Origin: Isoetes taiwanensis
Lineage: Eukaryota > Streptophyta > Lycopodiopsida > Isoetales > Isoetaceae
Direction of reading: 5' to 3'
NCBI GenBank assembly: GCA_021234155.1
Contig: JAJEKV010000075.1
Span: 4,418,230-4,482,229 of the forward strand
DNA: 64,000 nucleotides
Part shown: one piece after another, positions 22,721 to 36,000 of the stretch
Layout of the letters: each line of letters starts with the position of its first letter
How positions within the stretch are numbered: the first letter of the stretch is position 1
Translations under genes and position numbers: made by a program
The notes under the pieces: model-generated
What the model was told of the DNA's origin: nothing
Database searches by the model: none
What the model saw: only the letters and a program-made list of their open reading frames with translations

Positions 22721-24540
22721 ACTCTAGTTGTCAGGGGATGCATCCGCTACCACATTGAGCTTCCCTGGCTTGTAGACTATATCAAAGTCATACTCTTCAA
22801 GGAACTCCATCCACCTTCTCTGCCTCAGGTTGAGGTGTGGTTGCGTAAATACATACTGGAGGCTCTGATGGTCTGTATCCAATTGGAACTTTCTTCCCAA
22901 AAGGTAGTGCCTCCAAATTCTTAATGCCCTGACAACCGCAAGCAATTCGATCGCGGGGTGGGGTAGCGCGCGCGCGGCGCTGCTTCATCTTCCCGAATCA
23001 TACGCTACCACACGCTCTTCTTGCATGAGCACCGCTTTTTTGTAATTTGGGTCCGGCGAGGGTTAGGATTCTGAAGCTGTTGTTAAAGCTTCCTTCAACA
23101 ATTCAAACCCCGCTGGGCTTTCTTGTGCCAATGCTCGCCCAATCTTTCACCTTCTCCGCCCACCGTCAAGTCTTTAGCGGGCCGCTATCTTAGCAAATTT
23201 CTTCACGAACTTCCCTAGTACCACTGCTGGCCCGAAAAACTCTCGACCTCATGGACATTCTTCGGTCTTGGCCCATGAATCACCGCTTCAATCTTGGGGA
23301 TCCGTCGAAATTCCTTCGCTTTGATATCACATGCCCTAGGTATTCCACCCTCTCCGCTTCTGGCGACACCCGACAACTTGGCGTACAACTGGTGCCTCTT
23401 CAACTTTTCCAAAGACTCTCCTTAAGTGTTGTACGTGTTCTTCAAGGGATCTATATACACCAAAATGTCGGTAAAGAATACAATCACAAAGGTGTCTAAA
23501 AACTCCCTCAAGATGTCGTTCATGAGCCTCATGAACGCCGCAGCGATTGGCATTCGATAATCCGAAAGGCATTACCGTGGAACGATAATGCCCATACCTC
23601 GCTCAAGGCGGTCTTATGGATATCTTCTTCCTTTATCCCGATCGATGATAACCCCCTTAAGTCGATTTTGAGAAGACCTTTGCACCTTGGAGTTGATCCA
23701 TCAAGTCATCTGATCCGGGGAGCGCATACTTGTTCTTAATGGTGTGCTTGTTCAACGCACGTAGTCTATGCACATCCTTAAACCGCCATCCTTCTTCTTA
23801 ACAAACAGATGGGCGCCCGAACTCCGAGACGCTAGGTCTAATGAAGCCTAGGTCGAGCAACTCCCGCAATTGCTTTTTAGTCTGGCCAACTCCTCGTCGT
23901 CATTCTCGTATGGAGCCTTACTTGTCGGCTTTGTTCCCGGCCTCGAGTGCTATCTCACACTCGACTCCCACAATCAGGAGGAAGCCGCTTTGATCTCATC
24001 CGAAAGAGATCATGGAACTCCGGATCAGCTTAGCTATTTGCTTCGCAACTTGCTGAACACCTTGTCTTCTTTGCTTTCTTCGACTGGCTCATCAATCTCA
24101 AGCTTGAAGATGTATGCTACCCTTTCCGCTCTTGATGCACTTGATCACCGCTTAGAAGACATACACCGCATGATGGGAACAACTTCTTTACCCGTGATCT
24201 CAATGATTTTGCCGTCGGTGCGTTGGGAAGGTCACCTTCCGCTTTCCACAATCAATAATGGCCCTCGCTGGTCCAAGGTACTCCATTCCTATGATCAAGT
24301 CGTGACTTGCCAATGCCCATTACTTCTGCCCCATCCGGATATTAATCCCCCGGCAAGTCGATGTCGGTTAATTCTCTTGCCCGCTGCGCCTTTATCCACT
24401 TGCTAAGACAACGGGCCTTGGCTTTGACTTTAGTGGTTTCAACTTCAACATTTGAACCATTCTGGGGGATGCAAAGTTATGGCTACTTCCTGAGTCTATC
24501 AAGACTATGAAGGACTTGGTCTTGGCCTTCCCTCGCGGGA
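22721..24540 (-). pseudogene. Copy A RNase H, reverse transcriptase and protease remnants
   Basis: In sense: protease traces (about 24540-24200), RT (about 23880-23200) with VMPFGLSNA, and an RT-like EEHVQHLRRV segment. RNase H (22945-22724) has [28 protein letters not shown] and [16 protein letters not shown]. Frames shift repeatedly, so no active polyprotein is encoded. Gene order protease-RT-RNase H-integrase is that of Ty3/gypsy. Confidence 0.75.
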
Positions 24541-24542
24541 AA

Positions 24543-25940
24543 TTACTTTATAATCGGCTCTGCTGCTTGCTCAGATCTATTAAGTGCAAAGATATGACAC
24601 TCACCCTCAATGTAGTCGCGGCTTCCCTGCCGCCGCGTCGTGAGTGTCCCAATCTCCCAATCCGCTAGTCTTTGACTCATGACGTAGGGGCGGTTGCCAC
24701 GTCCTATGGTCCTTTCAGGAAGCACCTCGGGCAAAGCCGCTTATGCACTCTGCTCTTTTCCTTGGGCATAGCCTGCAAAAAGGATCGCACTGCTTTGGAG
24801 TAGTTTGACCTCTCTTGCTTGTCCTTGAAGGACACCTGCTTCTTCTCCTGCTGTTTCCCCTGGTTGCCACCATATGGGGCTCTAGCTGGACCTGGACTGG
24901 CTGCCCTAAGGCTATAACTCCCTGTTGCCTTGCCTTTATCCTGGTAATGCTGCTGCCTCTGCCTGCTATTCTGAGGTCCCGTTCCTTGCAAGCTTATTGC
25001 CTTGGACTCTGCTTCTGATACTGTCTTAGGATTTATTGCCCTTACAAGCTTGCGGATCTCCTCATTCGGCCCCTCAATGTAGCTCTCATCGCATGTTTTT
25101 AAGCCCAACTTTGGCACATAAAGTCTTAGCCTCATGAATTCCTCTGTATATTTCTGGACTGATTTGTTTCCCTGTTGTAACCTGTAGAACTGTTGCATCA
25201 TGCTGGACTTGTGCTCCCTTGGGACGTAATGGCGCTTGAAGGCTTTAGCAAACTTTCTGAACTTACAAGCATCCTCTGCTTAAATATGTGTGCCTTTGCA
25301 TAACCCTTCCACCAAATTGCGGCGGGCTCCTTTCAAGTTGGCTGTTGTTGTCACTGCCTTTGTCTTTATCCTTCATACCATAAACATTGCCGTACTCACT
25401 CATTTCGTCCAGCCATGCCTCTGCTTCTAATCCCGACTGTTCTCCCCGAACTGTTCCAGTTTTCGACCTTCCATACATTGCCCAAAGGCGAATCTACCTT
25501 CTTACGGTAGTCGAGGCTGCGTGTCCCTTTGTCGTCCATCTATGGCGCCCCTCCGCCTTACATCTGCCCGTGTTTCTTTGCCTTTGCATCCGTTGGGATC
25601 CCTGGGCCCGATCTTCCTCTTCCTCCAGTGAACGAATCGAACTTGAGTCCTGAGGATTCCGAGCTGGAGGACCTCCTTCTCTTGCTCCTCTTCTTGTCCC
25701 TTCCTGTTTTCAGAGCTGATGCTTGAGGCAAGTGGCGTTGCCCACCCACCCCGGCCTCCTTGCTTGCGGCCAACAAAGCCTTTTATCCGCTCGGTCCGTC
25801 CTCATCCGTGATATTTCCTCTTACGGGGTTATGGGTCCAAATTCCTCGAAAAAAGGTTCCTTGCTTAGGGGGCTGGGTGGGCTCGTTCTTCCATATGGTC
25901 TGGGCGTTGTCGTTCCTACGAGCTTAGGCCTCTAGCTGCA
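24543..25940 (-). pseudogene. Copy A gag
   Basis: Structural capsid protein. The conserved Retrotrans_gag core lies at 25201-24704 (MMQQFYRLQQGNKSVQKYTE, FMRLRLYVPKLGLK) and is preceded by DEMSEYGNVYG (about 25400). N-terminally there is a basic plus Ser/Glu-rich stretch (25720-25650, KKRSKRRRSSSSESS). The zinc knuckle is damaged here (CPRCF only). It is intact in copy B at about 36500. ORF is broken near 25480-25250. Confidence 0.75.
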
Positions 25941-25952
25941 TACACAAGTAAT

Positions 25953-27650
25953 TCATGGCGTGGTTAGTTTTACTTGTTCTCTTGCATTATAAGTGGTTTG
26001 TTGGCATAGTTGTGGGATAAAACACATCAACAAAACATTTAAAGTGCAAAAGAAATTATATTCATATATTATATAATATTTTAGTACAAAAAGTCTCCCT
26101 CGGATCAAGAGTCTAACTAATCTTGAAATCGCCGGGTAAGATGGGTTGTCCTCTAGGAACTTCTTAACTTGGGCCGTTCCTACCAATGACCCAAGTTCCC
26201 TCAAGACGCTGGCGACGAGCCGCCCCGCAGGGCTCGCCAAGTCTTCCACTCTGGGTCGGATGTGAGGGGGCCGCTGCCACCGCTAATCTCGCTGGCGCCG
26301 ATGAGGTATGGCGAAGTCGAAGAGGTCAAGTGCCATTGCTCTCTTGACTAGGATGTAACGTAGTCGACATTTGTCGCTATTCGAGCATGCCTCGCGAAGC
26401 CCGATAGTGCAATCAGCATGAACACTCCTTCCTCACCCCTCGGGGCTGAATTTGCGGTGTACCACCGCTATTCTCCCCGATCTAGCGGCGATGGCGGTGT
26501 AGTACCTCGGGCCGACCCGTCGTTGTCGCCTGGGGATGATTCCCCACTTGTTTGGCCTCCCCTCTATATGCGCCCGGATATTCGCCGACCTCTATCTCGG
26601 TGAGCTCGGTAGTCTTCGGACATGGAGTCGACTCGCTTGAGGTCGATTCCTGCTCCTCTTCTTTGGAGGTGGTGTCGAGGGATCGGCATCCCGGGGATCT
26701 TGGTGGTCTTGCCTCGATCCCCATCCGGTTCACGAATGGCGAGGAACTCTTCTTGGATAAGCGGTCTCCGTCCTCCATAACCTATCTTTGCCGTATGCCC
26801 GGATGTAGGGCAAGTCGCTTCCCACGAGTAGGCGTCGGCTTCCCCGACTTTGAAGCGAAGGTCGAGACTCCCGGACGATGAAGTCGTCCATGTCGATCGT
26901 CGGTTCGGTTGGTGGAGCCGATTCATCAATCAGACTCCCTCTCTCGCATTCGGGAGGTTGATGTCGGATGTCGAGTAGATACTCCTCTCCGTTGATGATG
27001 ATAGGGCTAGGCTTTGTGATGCCTAGCCCAAGTGGGGAGCAACTTCGATGGTGCAAAGGCTGCTCTTTCGAAGTTGACCAGCTCTGATACGCTTGTTGCC
27101 GTTCCTCTTCCGAGTCTAGCTCGGTGTACTTTCTTAAAATCCGTCGACTCCTCTTCTTCTTCCCTTCCTTCTTGCTCTTGCCTGGCAATCGCAAAAGCAT
27201 CTGCTCTTCTTCTCAGGGTCGCTATGGGGTCCACCTCCATGGGAGGAATAGAGGTTGCCCCCAAAGGGTTTTCGGCACGGTGGGATAGGAAAATAGCTAA
27301 GGCGGCGGTGTAGGAAAAATACTTGGTCCTGTTAGCTGTCAGGACCATGTAGTCTGGTAGCCTCTATGCCTTGTTAGTTAGGTACTTGGCGATGTTGGGG
27401 ACATCACCCAAAGCTGCTTGAAGGGATGGGCGTGGGAACAAAATAGCCTATGCAAGGGGAACCCGACAAGGGAGGATCCTACCCTAGCTTGGAACTCTGC
27501 TAAGACTTGTCTATATGCCGGGTTGCATTCAATGCGGGCTTGGATATCTATTTCCCTCCCAAAGACTCTAAGATGTCATTGACATCCGCCTCTAAGAAGA
27601 TGGGCACCGGCTACTGTACCATCGCCTCAAGTCGCTAGCGATGGCCATTG
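25953..27650 (-). pseudogene. Copy A acidic ORF upstream of gag
   Basis: A several-hundred-residue reading frame between the foldbacks and gag, unlike gag domains I know. It shares with copy B an early DVNDI...GREIDIQA block and a REEEEEST acidic stretch (about 27170-27130). An ENPLGATSIPPMEVDP segment (about 27270) and a C-terminal QVKKFLEDNPSY...ISRLVRLLI block (about 26170-26090) are also shared. Broken by frameshifts. Function unknown. Confidence 0.5.
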
Positions 27651-27952
27651 ATCTAGCGAAGAGAGTATCAAATCGGATGCGTTTTTCTCGGAGCCGGAAG
27701 ATCGCCTAAGATGGAGAGCAAACTTGCGGTGCTAAATGAGAAATGGAGGACCTATTTATAGAAAAAGGGAAAACCCTAATTTTTGGATGATCTAGAATTT
27801 ACCGGGATTGGGTGATCCCGATCTATTAAAGGGGGCAATTGAGAGTTTGAAGACTACTTTAGGTTTAAAGCATGCTAAGATGGACTAATAAACCTATTGC
27901 AACAATTTGGAGATCATTTGGATATGGCATGGTGAAGAAAAATCTTTGAGAG

Positions 27953-28215
27953 GTCTCACGCTGCGCCTTAATCATAATGAAAAGTTCATTTTCTGCCTGG
28001 CCGACGCGTGTGAGACATGGGCTCTAAAATGGGCTAAACTTGATCAATCCGGGTGATCTAAGGGTGTAATTCTCTTGGACTCGCGTCGAGATAGGCAGAA
28101 TTGACCCTTTATTTGGTCGATTTGGAGCTGCTGGGCACTTTTGGGGCATGGTCTCACACGCTAAGTCCCAGCCCAAAATGAGGTTCTCATTTTCCGTCCC
28201 GGGCGACGCAGAGAC
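27953..28215. repeat. Copy A foldback pair (3' side of H3-like ORF)
   Basis: Unit 1 at 27953-28016 (gtctcacg ... gtgtgagac) contains the inner hairpin aatgaa/ttcatt. Unit 2 at 28151-28215 (gtctcacacg ... gagac). Spacing 198 bp. Matches copy B 40444-40708. Confidence 0.75.
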
Positions 28216-28362
28216 ATCGCCTCAATTTTGCTCAAAAACTCCAATTTGGCCAAAACAAAAGATAGAATTCAATATGCTAACCTAATTAAGCAAGATTTGG
28301 ACACATTATTTACACAAAAATTCTTTATATTAACAAAAATTTTTCGTTATTTACAAAAAGGT

Positions 28363-29130
28363 TCAAGGGCGCTTCTCCCTTGATGTGTCTAGCTAAGTAC
28401 ATATCCCCGCCTCATGAGCGTGACCCTCTTCAAGCGTGAACCGTGCGGCCGTGGAATCTTCAAAATGTCGCACTATTTTTTAAGCCTCTGCGCCGCCTCA
28501 CGTAAACCTGTGACATTTCATGGGTCCGCAGCATGTCCGGTGTTGTACTCTGCTGACTTCGGACCAAGCGTTGAAATGGTGCCGGGGATCAAAAAGAGTC
28601 ATTAACTTCATTTGGAAGTGCAGGATTTCCTTGAGGGGCCCTGCTCCTTACGCTTGCTCTTGGTCAGCTTCTTTCGGTGCTCACGGGGCTTGGGCTTGGG
28701 TGGCGTGCCTTCGAGTCAGCGTTAGGCGTTATCCGTCAATGGAACTCTCACCACAGTGCTCCTGTTGTAAGCGTTGTCGCCTCCGCCCGCCATATAGGCG
28801 TTGTGCTCATAATCTTCTTCGATAGACCTTGGCCGGTGTCTATCCGCGTCGCCTCCACGTTGGAATTGCGAGGCTTTAACTCTATCCGCGTCGGGGAAAG
28901 GTGGGGCCTTATTTTGCCGGGCTGTTCTTCTGCTTTCCGGTCTTTTGCTCAGGTACTTCCTTCTCCACGGCCGGGGTTTTGAAAACCCCTGCGGTGTTGG
29001 GGATGTAATCTTCGGCCCCGAAAATTGGTAGAAGGCGGGTTACGCCGCCTGATGGCTCGCTTGATGATCGGACCCTAAACGCCGCTTACCAACCTTCACA
29101 ACTTTTTCTTGCCCGCTTTTTCTTGCTTGC
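28363..29130 (-). pseudogene. Copy A histone H3-like ORF, 5'-truncated
   Basis: The second copy of the H3-like ORF within the composite element, less intact than copy B. In sense, across three frames: a basic tail (KPKPREHRKK), an alpha-N/alpha-1 region near 28640-28540, LREAAQRLKK matching the start of H3 helix alpha-2 (LQEAAEAYLV), then IVRHFEDSTAARFTL. KRVTLM and YLARHIKG follow before the shared C-terminal codons near 28363. The spacing between FED and KR (8 residues) equals that of H3. The N-terminal part is removed by a deletion that fuses the ORF to the partial LTR at about 29110-29131. Confidence 0.65.
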
Positions 29131-29674
29131 GACCTCGAGTTCGACCATCCCGGCCAAAACGCCGAATCAAGGGAAACTAATGGTGCAATTCTCTGCAAAG
29201 TCCGAAGGCGGTTTTGGCTCTTGAGGCCCAAAAGCAGAGCTCTAAAACCCTAGAAACGAAAAATGGGCAAGTTAGGGTTTCCCTTCTTAAATAGACAAGG
29301 GGTTGGCTAGGGTTTCCAATTATCCCCTTTAGGCATGTGGGATAATTGGGAATGGGCCCACTTGCCTTTAATGGCTAGGTGGCAAGATGTGCCCACATGG
29401 GAATGTGTGCCCACATTAATGTGTACATTGGTAAATGTGCACATTAATTGCACACTTGGTATAAAGTGTCCACATGGAAATGTGTGCCCACATTAATGTG
29501 TACATTGGTAAATGTGCACATTAATACTAATGCACATTCTTAGCAAGTTGCCCCCTAGGGCTACCCACTTGGCTACACACGTCGGCAGACATCGTGGGCC
29601 GGAGTATCGCGGTATGTGGATGTGAGGCAAGATAAGATATGTCCTGAGACCGTATACTGTCCTGGAACGTCACA
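29131..29674 (-). repeat. Partial middle LTR
   Basis: Matches only the sense-5' part of the LTRs (LTR 1 from about 19765 to 20308), including the 77-bp repeat, and ends GGAACGTCACA followed by a polypurine tract. Its other half is deleted together with the primer site and start of the H3 ORF of copy A. Confidence 0.85.
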
Positions 29675-30570
29675 TTCTCCCCACCTTGAAATGATGCTGT
29701 CCGCAGCATCATGGGTCTCCCCACCTTGGGATCATCCTAACCTGCAATCAACCTGATACATACGATAAACTACTATAATGCTTATACATTTATTAAGATT
29801 ACCTTAAAGTAATATTTTTAGAACATTATTACGCCATTATATTATGAAATAACTTATCAATTCATAACATCTTTAAGCAAGTTACTCGATAGTTTTACTT
29901 ATCACGACAATTAAGTTTATCAAAATTTTAACATTTCATGTCTAACATTATTGTTCGAGGTAGGTCTTCATTCCTTGCAACACATTCCAACAAAATTTTG
30001 TGTTGCAAAGTTTTAAATGAGTTCTACCTCCCTTCCCTCCTGAGCTCTATTGGCCTCAGTTCGACACTACGCTAGTACCATTTTAATTATTAATAAAATT
30101 TTGGTTTATATGGTGACCACCCCACCTATCTACATGGATGCATGGCTAATCTCCGTGCAGGAAGAGGGTGAATCTTCCATTATGGCCGCGGAGATAAGGC
30201 CTATATGCCGCCATGCCTACACCCTAGTTGCCCGGTGTGGAGGATAGGTCCTTCCCGATATATGGGGCGAAGGCCTGATTCCTCCTATCAAAGCATATAT
30301 GGGGCTAGAGGTGCTTTTCCTATCGATTGCATTCCTTAATGACCTCCTTTCTCGGGAGGTCGCCTACTTCCGTGGGACGTGGTAGACTTTCTAATCTACC
30401 TTCCACTTTCGCCTAAAGCGAAACGCTGGCGGTCATGCCTACATTGACATTACACCACTCTAGAGATCACCGTAGTGGTCCCATCATCGCCGGTAACAAC
30501 GCGATGCGACCCATACCTAGCATAGGTTGCATGCGTAGATTAATCTTAACTATACAAGAATTAATCTACA
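29675..30570. other. Copy B polypurine tract and 3' noncoding region
   Basis: Polypurine tract at 29675-29687 (minus), then sequence parallel to 20322-21201. No gene. Confidence 0.6.
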
Positions 30571-33010
30571 CAAAATCGACATGCTCGAGCCGTTTCTTCT
30601 GAGATGACTTTGTTGCCCCATTGCTCCATAAACTCAAGCATGCTTTATTAGATCCTTCTTAAGTACCCACTAGCAAGTTTTCCACCGGTAAGTGTTTCCA
30701 CTTAACCAAATATTGGAGGAACTCCGACCTCCTTGTTTTCTTGAAAGCTTTATCAAGAATCAATTAAGAATTATTTTCACCGCTTTCTCACGTCATTTCC
30801 AATAACGTTGGAGTGTCCAAGACTTCGCTCGGATTTGGAGTGTGCTTCTTCAACAAGCTCACGCGTGGAAGACCTTATGAATCTTTAGGTGTCTTTGCAA
30901 GTCTAGCTTGTAGGATTGATTGCCTACTCTCTTGACTATTATGCGAAAGGTCCGACCCACCTTGGACAAGCTTCTTGCAATTCGGATCGAAGCCGCCGCT
31001 TCACCTTGATCTTGAGCTTTAAACATCATCTCCAACTTTGAACTCTCTCATTGTTCGATGCTTGCGTACGATGCTCTTCTCACGACTTCTTGCCGCTAGC
31101 GTATATCCTCGAACGTCTTCCACGAAGCGCTTGATATCGGGCCAATATCCGCCGTGTAAACTCTACTTTGACACGATTGTGCCAGGTGTCCGAGTTAGGC
31201 AGCGATAGCGTAATTAATCATAAACGCATACATTTGGGATGATTCCCGCTGCTATTGTATGCAAACTCCACCAAGTGAATAAATTCTTCCCATACCTTGC
31301 TTATTCCGGACATAGTTTAGGTGCATGTCTTCAAATCCTCGTTGGTCGCCTCCGTTTGGCCATCCGCTCCTCGAGGATGATCTGTTGTGCTCATGGATAA
31401 TTTCATTCAGATAGTGCAAAGGGTCTTGCGGAAGGCACTCATAAACTTCGATCCACATGGGAGATAATCTCCCTTAGCGTGCCATGAAGCCTGAAGATCT
31501 CTTTGGTGAAGAGCTTTGCCGTATCCATAGCCCGTATCACGTGGTCACCGCAAGGCACAAAATGTGCCATTTTGACAACAATGGACCACTACCATCAAGG
31601 CATCCTTTCCTCTTATTCTTGGAAGCCTGTGAAATGTCTTTGATCACCTCCCATAAGCGTTTAGCCACCGTATGGCTCTGTGCTCACGGTCGGCTGCTTT
31701 CTGCCGTCTGGCGACACCGTTTGACATTCCCCTGATGTAGCGAGCTGCTTGCTTCTTCATTCACGGCCAATAATAGGCTGTGCGCGCGAAATATGTTTCA
31801 TGAATCACGCGCCATGGCGGCTATTGGGCTGTTGAAATCGCGTGTCATGGAGGATCAATTTCCTTACACTGATGATTCGAGGTCGCTGTGTTCTTATGGT
31901 ATAACGGGTTGCCTTCCTTCTTATAATGTTTAAAGGCTTCCCGGCTCATATACATTCTAGCCTCCCTTTGAAATCCACATCCGTTGGCAAGGACTCTTCA
32001 ATCTTCTTACCAAAGTCGGTAGGCGTCGAAATTACATTACAATGCACTCCTGGATTGTCGGGGATTATCGCTTCTTTCCACATTGGAGCTTCCACGGCGG
32101 CGGAGCTATGTAAAAGTCGCCTTCAAAGGAACTCCATCCACCTTCCTGCCGCCTCCCGGGTTAAAGGTGTAGTTCGCGCGTCATCACATGTTTGGGCTCA
32201 CGATAAGTGCTGCGTATCCAGATTGGAACTTTTCTTCCCAAAGGTAGTGCCGCCAAATTCTTAATGCCGACAGCCTTGAAGCAATTCTGATGCATTAGAT
32301 TGGGAATTAGCGAATTTCCGGCGTCGTTCATCTTCTACCGGAATCATCTTCCACCGGCTCTTCTTGCGCCGAGCCGCGCACAATAAAGGTAAGGTCCGGC
32401 GGGGTTAAATTTGAGTGATTAAAGCTTCAGCCTATGATTCAATTTTGCTTGGGCTTTTCAGCATTGCCAATGCTACGCCCAATCTTTCACCTTCTCATGG
32501 CCTCGTCAAGTCGTTGGCCGGGGCTATCTTAATAAAATTTCTTCCGCGAGACTTCACAGCCAGTACCACCGCTGGCAGAAACCGCGACCTCATGGACGTT
32601 CTTGATTGCCGACCGGATCAACTGCTTCAATCTTAGCGGGATCGTCGGGGGTCAGCCATGGCGATTATCACATGCCTAGGTATTCCACCTTTCGGTTCGC
32701 GGTGACGCCAGACAACTTGAGGCATTATAGTAGAGATTGCCTCTTCAAACTTTTCGGCCTCCTTAAGAGGTGTTGTCGGTGAATTTCTTCAAGGGATCTG
32801 CTTCTATACACCAAGGTAATGATCAAAGTGTCTGGTAATCCACAAAGATTGAAAACAAAACTCCGCTTTGAGATATGGTTCATGAACACCTCATGAAAGG
32901 CGTCAGCGATTCGATAATCGAAGAGCATTCACAGGTGAGCGGCATAATCTTATACCTGCGTTCGAAGGCGGATCTTATGGATAATCTTCTTCCTTTATCG
33001 ATCCCCGTCT
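30571..33010 (-). pseudogene. Copy B extra pol segment (chromodomain-integrase-RNase H-part of RT)
   Basis: Parallels 21220-23640 of copy A and is heavily frameshifted. Chromodomain traces lie at about 30620-30900, integrase core at 31250-31790, RNase H at about 32000-32270 and RT traces (LLNALRVFMNHIS-like) at 32725-32930. It ends abruptly in mid-RT near 33002 and the next bases restart at the chromodomain, so this is a tandem duplicate of the downstream segment. Confidence 0.72.
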
Positions 33011-33039
33011 GCTCCCATGGTGGGGTACTTGCACTAGAT

Positions 33040-36000
33040 CTTTCTTAAGTACCCACGTCAGCGTCTTCCAGCGGCAAGTGTTTCCACTTGACCAAATCTT
33101 TGGAGAAACTCTGATCTCCTTGTTTTCTTAAAAGCTTTATCAAGAATCAATTCTGGAACTATTTCCAGCTGCTCCTCCATCATTTCCAACAACGTTGGAG
33201 TGTCCAAGACTTCGATGCCCGGATTTGGAGTATGCTTCTTCAACAAACTCCGTGGAAGACCTTATGAATCTTTAGGTGTCTTTGGTAGATCAATCGTAGG
33301 ATTGATTACCTACTCTCACGGACTATTCTGAAGGTCCATTACCTTCGAGCAAGCTTCTTACAATTCCCGATTGAGCCGCTTTGCTTCACTTTGATCTTCA
33401 CCACACATGGTGTAGCCGACTTGAAACTCCACACTGTTCGATGCTTATCGGCGATGCTCTTGGCGACTCCTTCTTTCGCTAGGAGATACCCCGAACTTCT
33501 TCCACGAGTTCTTTGCATAATGAGCCAACATCTGCTGCGAAACTTCCACTTTTGACACGGATTGTGCCAAGTGTGCGGAGTTAGGCATTGATAGCCGTAA
33601 TTGATCATAAACGGCGACATTTGGGATGATTCTGCTTGGTGCTGTAGTATGCAAACTCCACCAAGTGAATAAATTCTTCCACATACCTTGCTTATTCGGA
33701 CATAGTTTGAGCATATCCTCCAAAATCTCGGTTGGTCCGCCCCGGCTTTGGCCATCCGTCGAGGATGATGCTGCGTGCTCATGGATAGCCGTGCCCCATA
33801 ATTCGCCAAAGAGGTCTTGCCAAAAGGCACTCATAAACTTCGGATCCCCTCGCCTGGAGATAATCTCCCTTGGCATGCCATGAAACACGAAGATCTCTCG
33901 GTGAAGAGCTGGCCAGATCCATACCGTGTACGGCGTGGTCCTGCAAAGGCACAAATGTACCATCTTCGACAACTTGTCGACCACTACCATCAAAGGCATC
34001 CTTCCCTCTTCATCGCCCGACCCCCGTTATAAAATCCATCTTGGATTACTTCCCACTTAGCGTTTGGCAATCGCTAATGGCTCTAATGCCACTGAATTGT
34101 TGCTCTACGCCTTGTCGTCGGCATAGGCCCGACATTCTCCCGATGTAGCGAGCTACACCTTCTTCATTCACGGCCAATAATAGCTCTTGCGCGACTTTGA
34201 AATATGTTTTCATGAATCCCGCATGGCGGCTATTAGGTCAAGCAGCGTCTCGCGTGTCATGTAGGATCAATTTCCTTACACCTGATGATTCGGGCGCATA
34301 ACTTGTTCTTATGGTATAACGAGGTTGCCTTCCTTCTTATAATGTTTGAAGGCCTCCTCTTTATCCGTTTCTAGCCTCCCTAGAGAGGCTTGCCCATACT
34401 TCTCAAAATCACATCCGTTGGCAAAGGATTCTTCAATCTTCTTACCAAAGTTCTTTGGAGGCGTCGAAATTGCATTGCAATGCACTCTAGTTGTCGGGGA
34501 TGCCTTGAAAGCGCATCCGCTACCACATTGAGCTTCCCCGGCTTATAGACTATATCAAAAGTCATACTCTTCAAGGAACTCCATCCACCTTCTACGCCTC
34601 GGGTTAAGGTGTGGTTCGCGTGAATACATACCGAGGCTCGATGATCTCATCCAATTGGAACTTCCTTCCCAAGAGGTAATGTCTCCAAATTCTTAATGCC
34701 CCGACAACTGCAAGTACTTGGTAGTGCGTCGGTGGCGCCGTTCGCCGTTTCATCTTCCTCGAGTTATGCGCTACCACACGCTCTTCTTGCATGAGCACCG
34801 CACCATGTAGCTATCTTACCATCGCATCGGGCTCACGAGCTTATCTTTCTCGGATCTGGCGGGGGTTAAGGCGGGGGTGGTCGTTAAAGCTTCCTTCAAC
34901 AATTCAAACCCCTTTTTGGGCTTTCTTGTGCCAATGATCTGCCCAATCTTTCACTTTTTCCGCCCTCGTCAAAGTCTGATTAGGCGGGGCCACTATCTTA
35001 GCAAAGTTCTTCACGAACTTCTGTAGTACCACCGCTAGGCCGAAAGAAACCTCATGTACATTCTTGGTGCGACCCGAATGGCGGCTTCAATCTTGGAAGG
35101 GTCTGTCGAAATTCCTTCTGGCGAGATCACATGGCCAAGGTATTCCACCTTCTCTCAAGGCGGTGGCACCCGACAACTTGGCGCATGGCCGGTGCCTCTT
35201 CAACTTCTCTAGCACTCTCCTTAAGTGTTGTACGCGGCTCTCAAGGGATCTGCTATACACCAAAATGTCATCAAAGAACACAATCACAAAGGTGTCTAAG
35301 AACTCCCCGAAGATGTAGTTCATGAGCCTCATGAACGAGGGGCGTTCGATAAGCGAAAGGCATTACCGTAAACTCATAATGCCCATACCGGCGTTCAAAG
35401 CGGTTTTATGAATATCTTCTTCCTTATCCGGATCTGATAGCTGACCTTAAGTGATTTTGGAGAAGACCTTTGCTCCTTGAAGCTGATCCGGTCGAGTCAT
35501 CCGATCACGGGAAGCGTACTTGTTTTGATGGTGTGCTTGTTCAACCGCCCATAGTCTATGCACATCCTCAAACCGCCATCCTTCTTCTTAACAAAAAGAA
35601 TGGCGCTCCAAATGGCGAGGACGCCAGGTCTAATGAAACCTAGGTCGAGCAACTCCTGCAATTTCTTTAGCTCGAGTCAACTCCTGCGTCGCCATTACGT
35701 ATGGAGCCTTACTTGTCGGCTTTGTTCCCGCTCGAAAAGTGCTGTTTCACACTTTCGACTCCCATAAGGAGGGAGGTGCTCGATCTCATCGAGAAAGAGA
35801 TCGTGGAATTCCGCGATCAACCCGGGCTATTTTGCTTTTGCAACTTTGAGCACCTTGTCTTCTTTGCTTTCTTGGGACTGCTCTTCAATCTCAAGCTTGA
35901 AGATGTATGCTACTTGCTGTCGCTTGATGCACTTGAGCAGTTTAGAAGACATACACCGCATGATGGGAACAACTTCTTTACCCTGCGGATCTCAATGATC

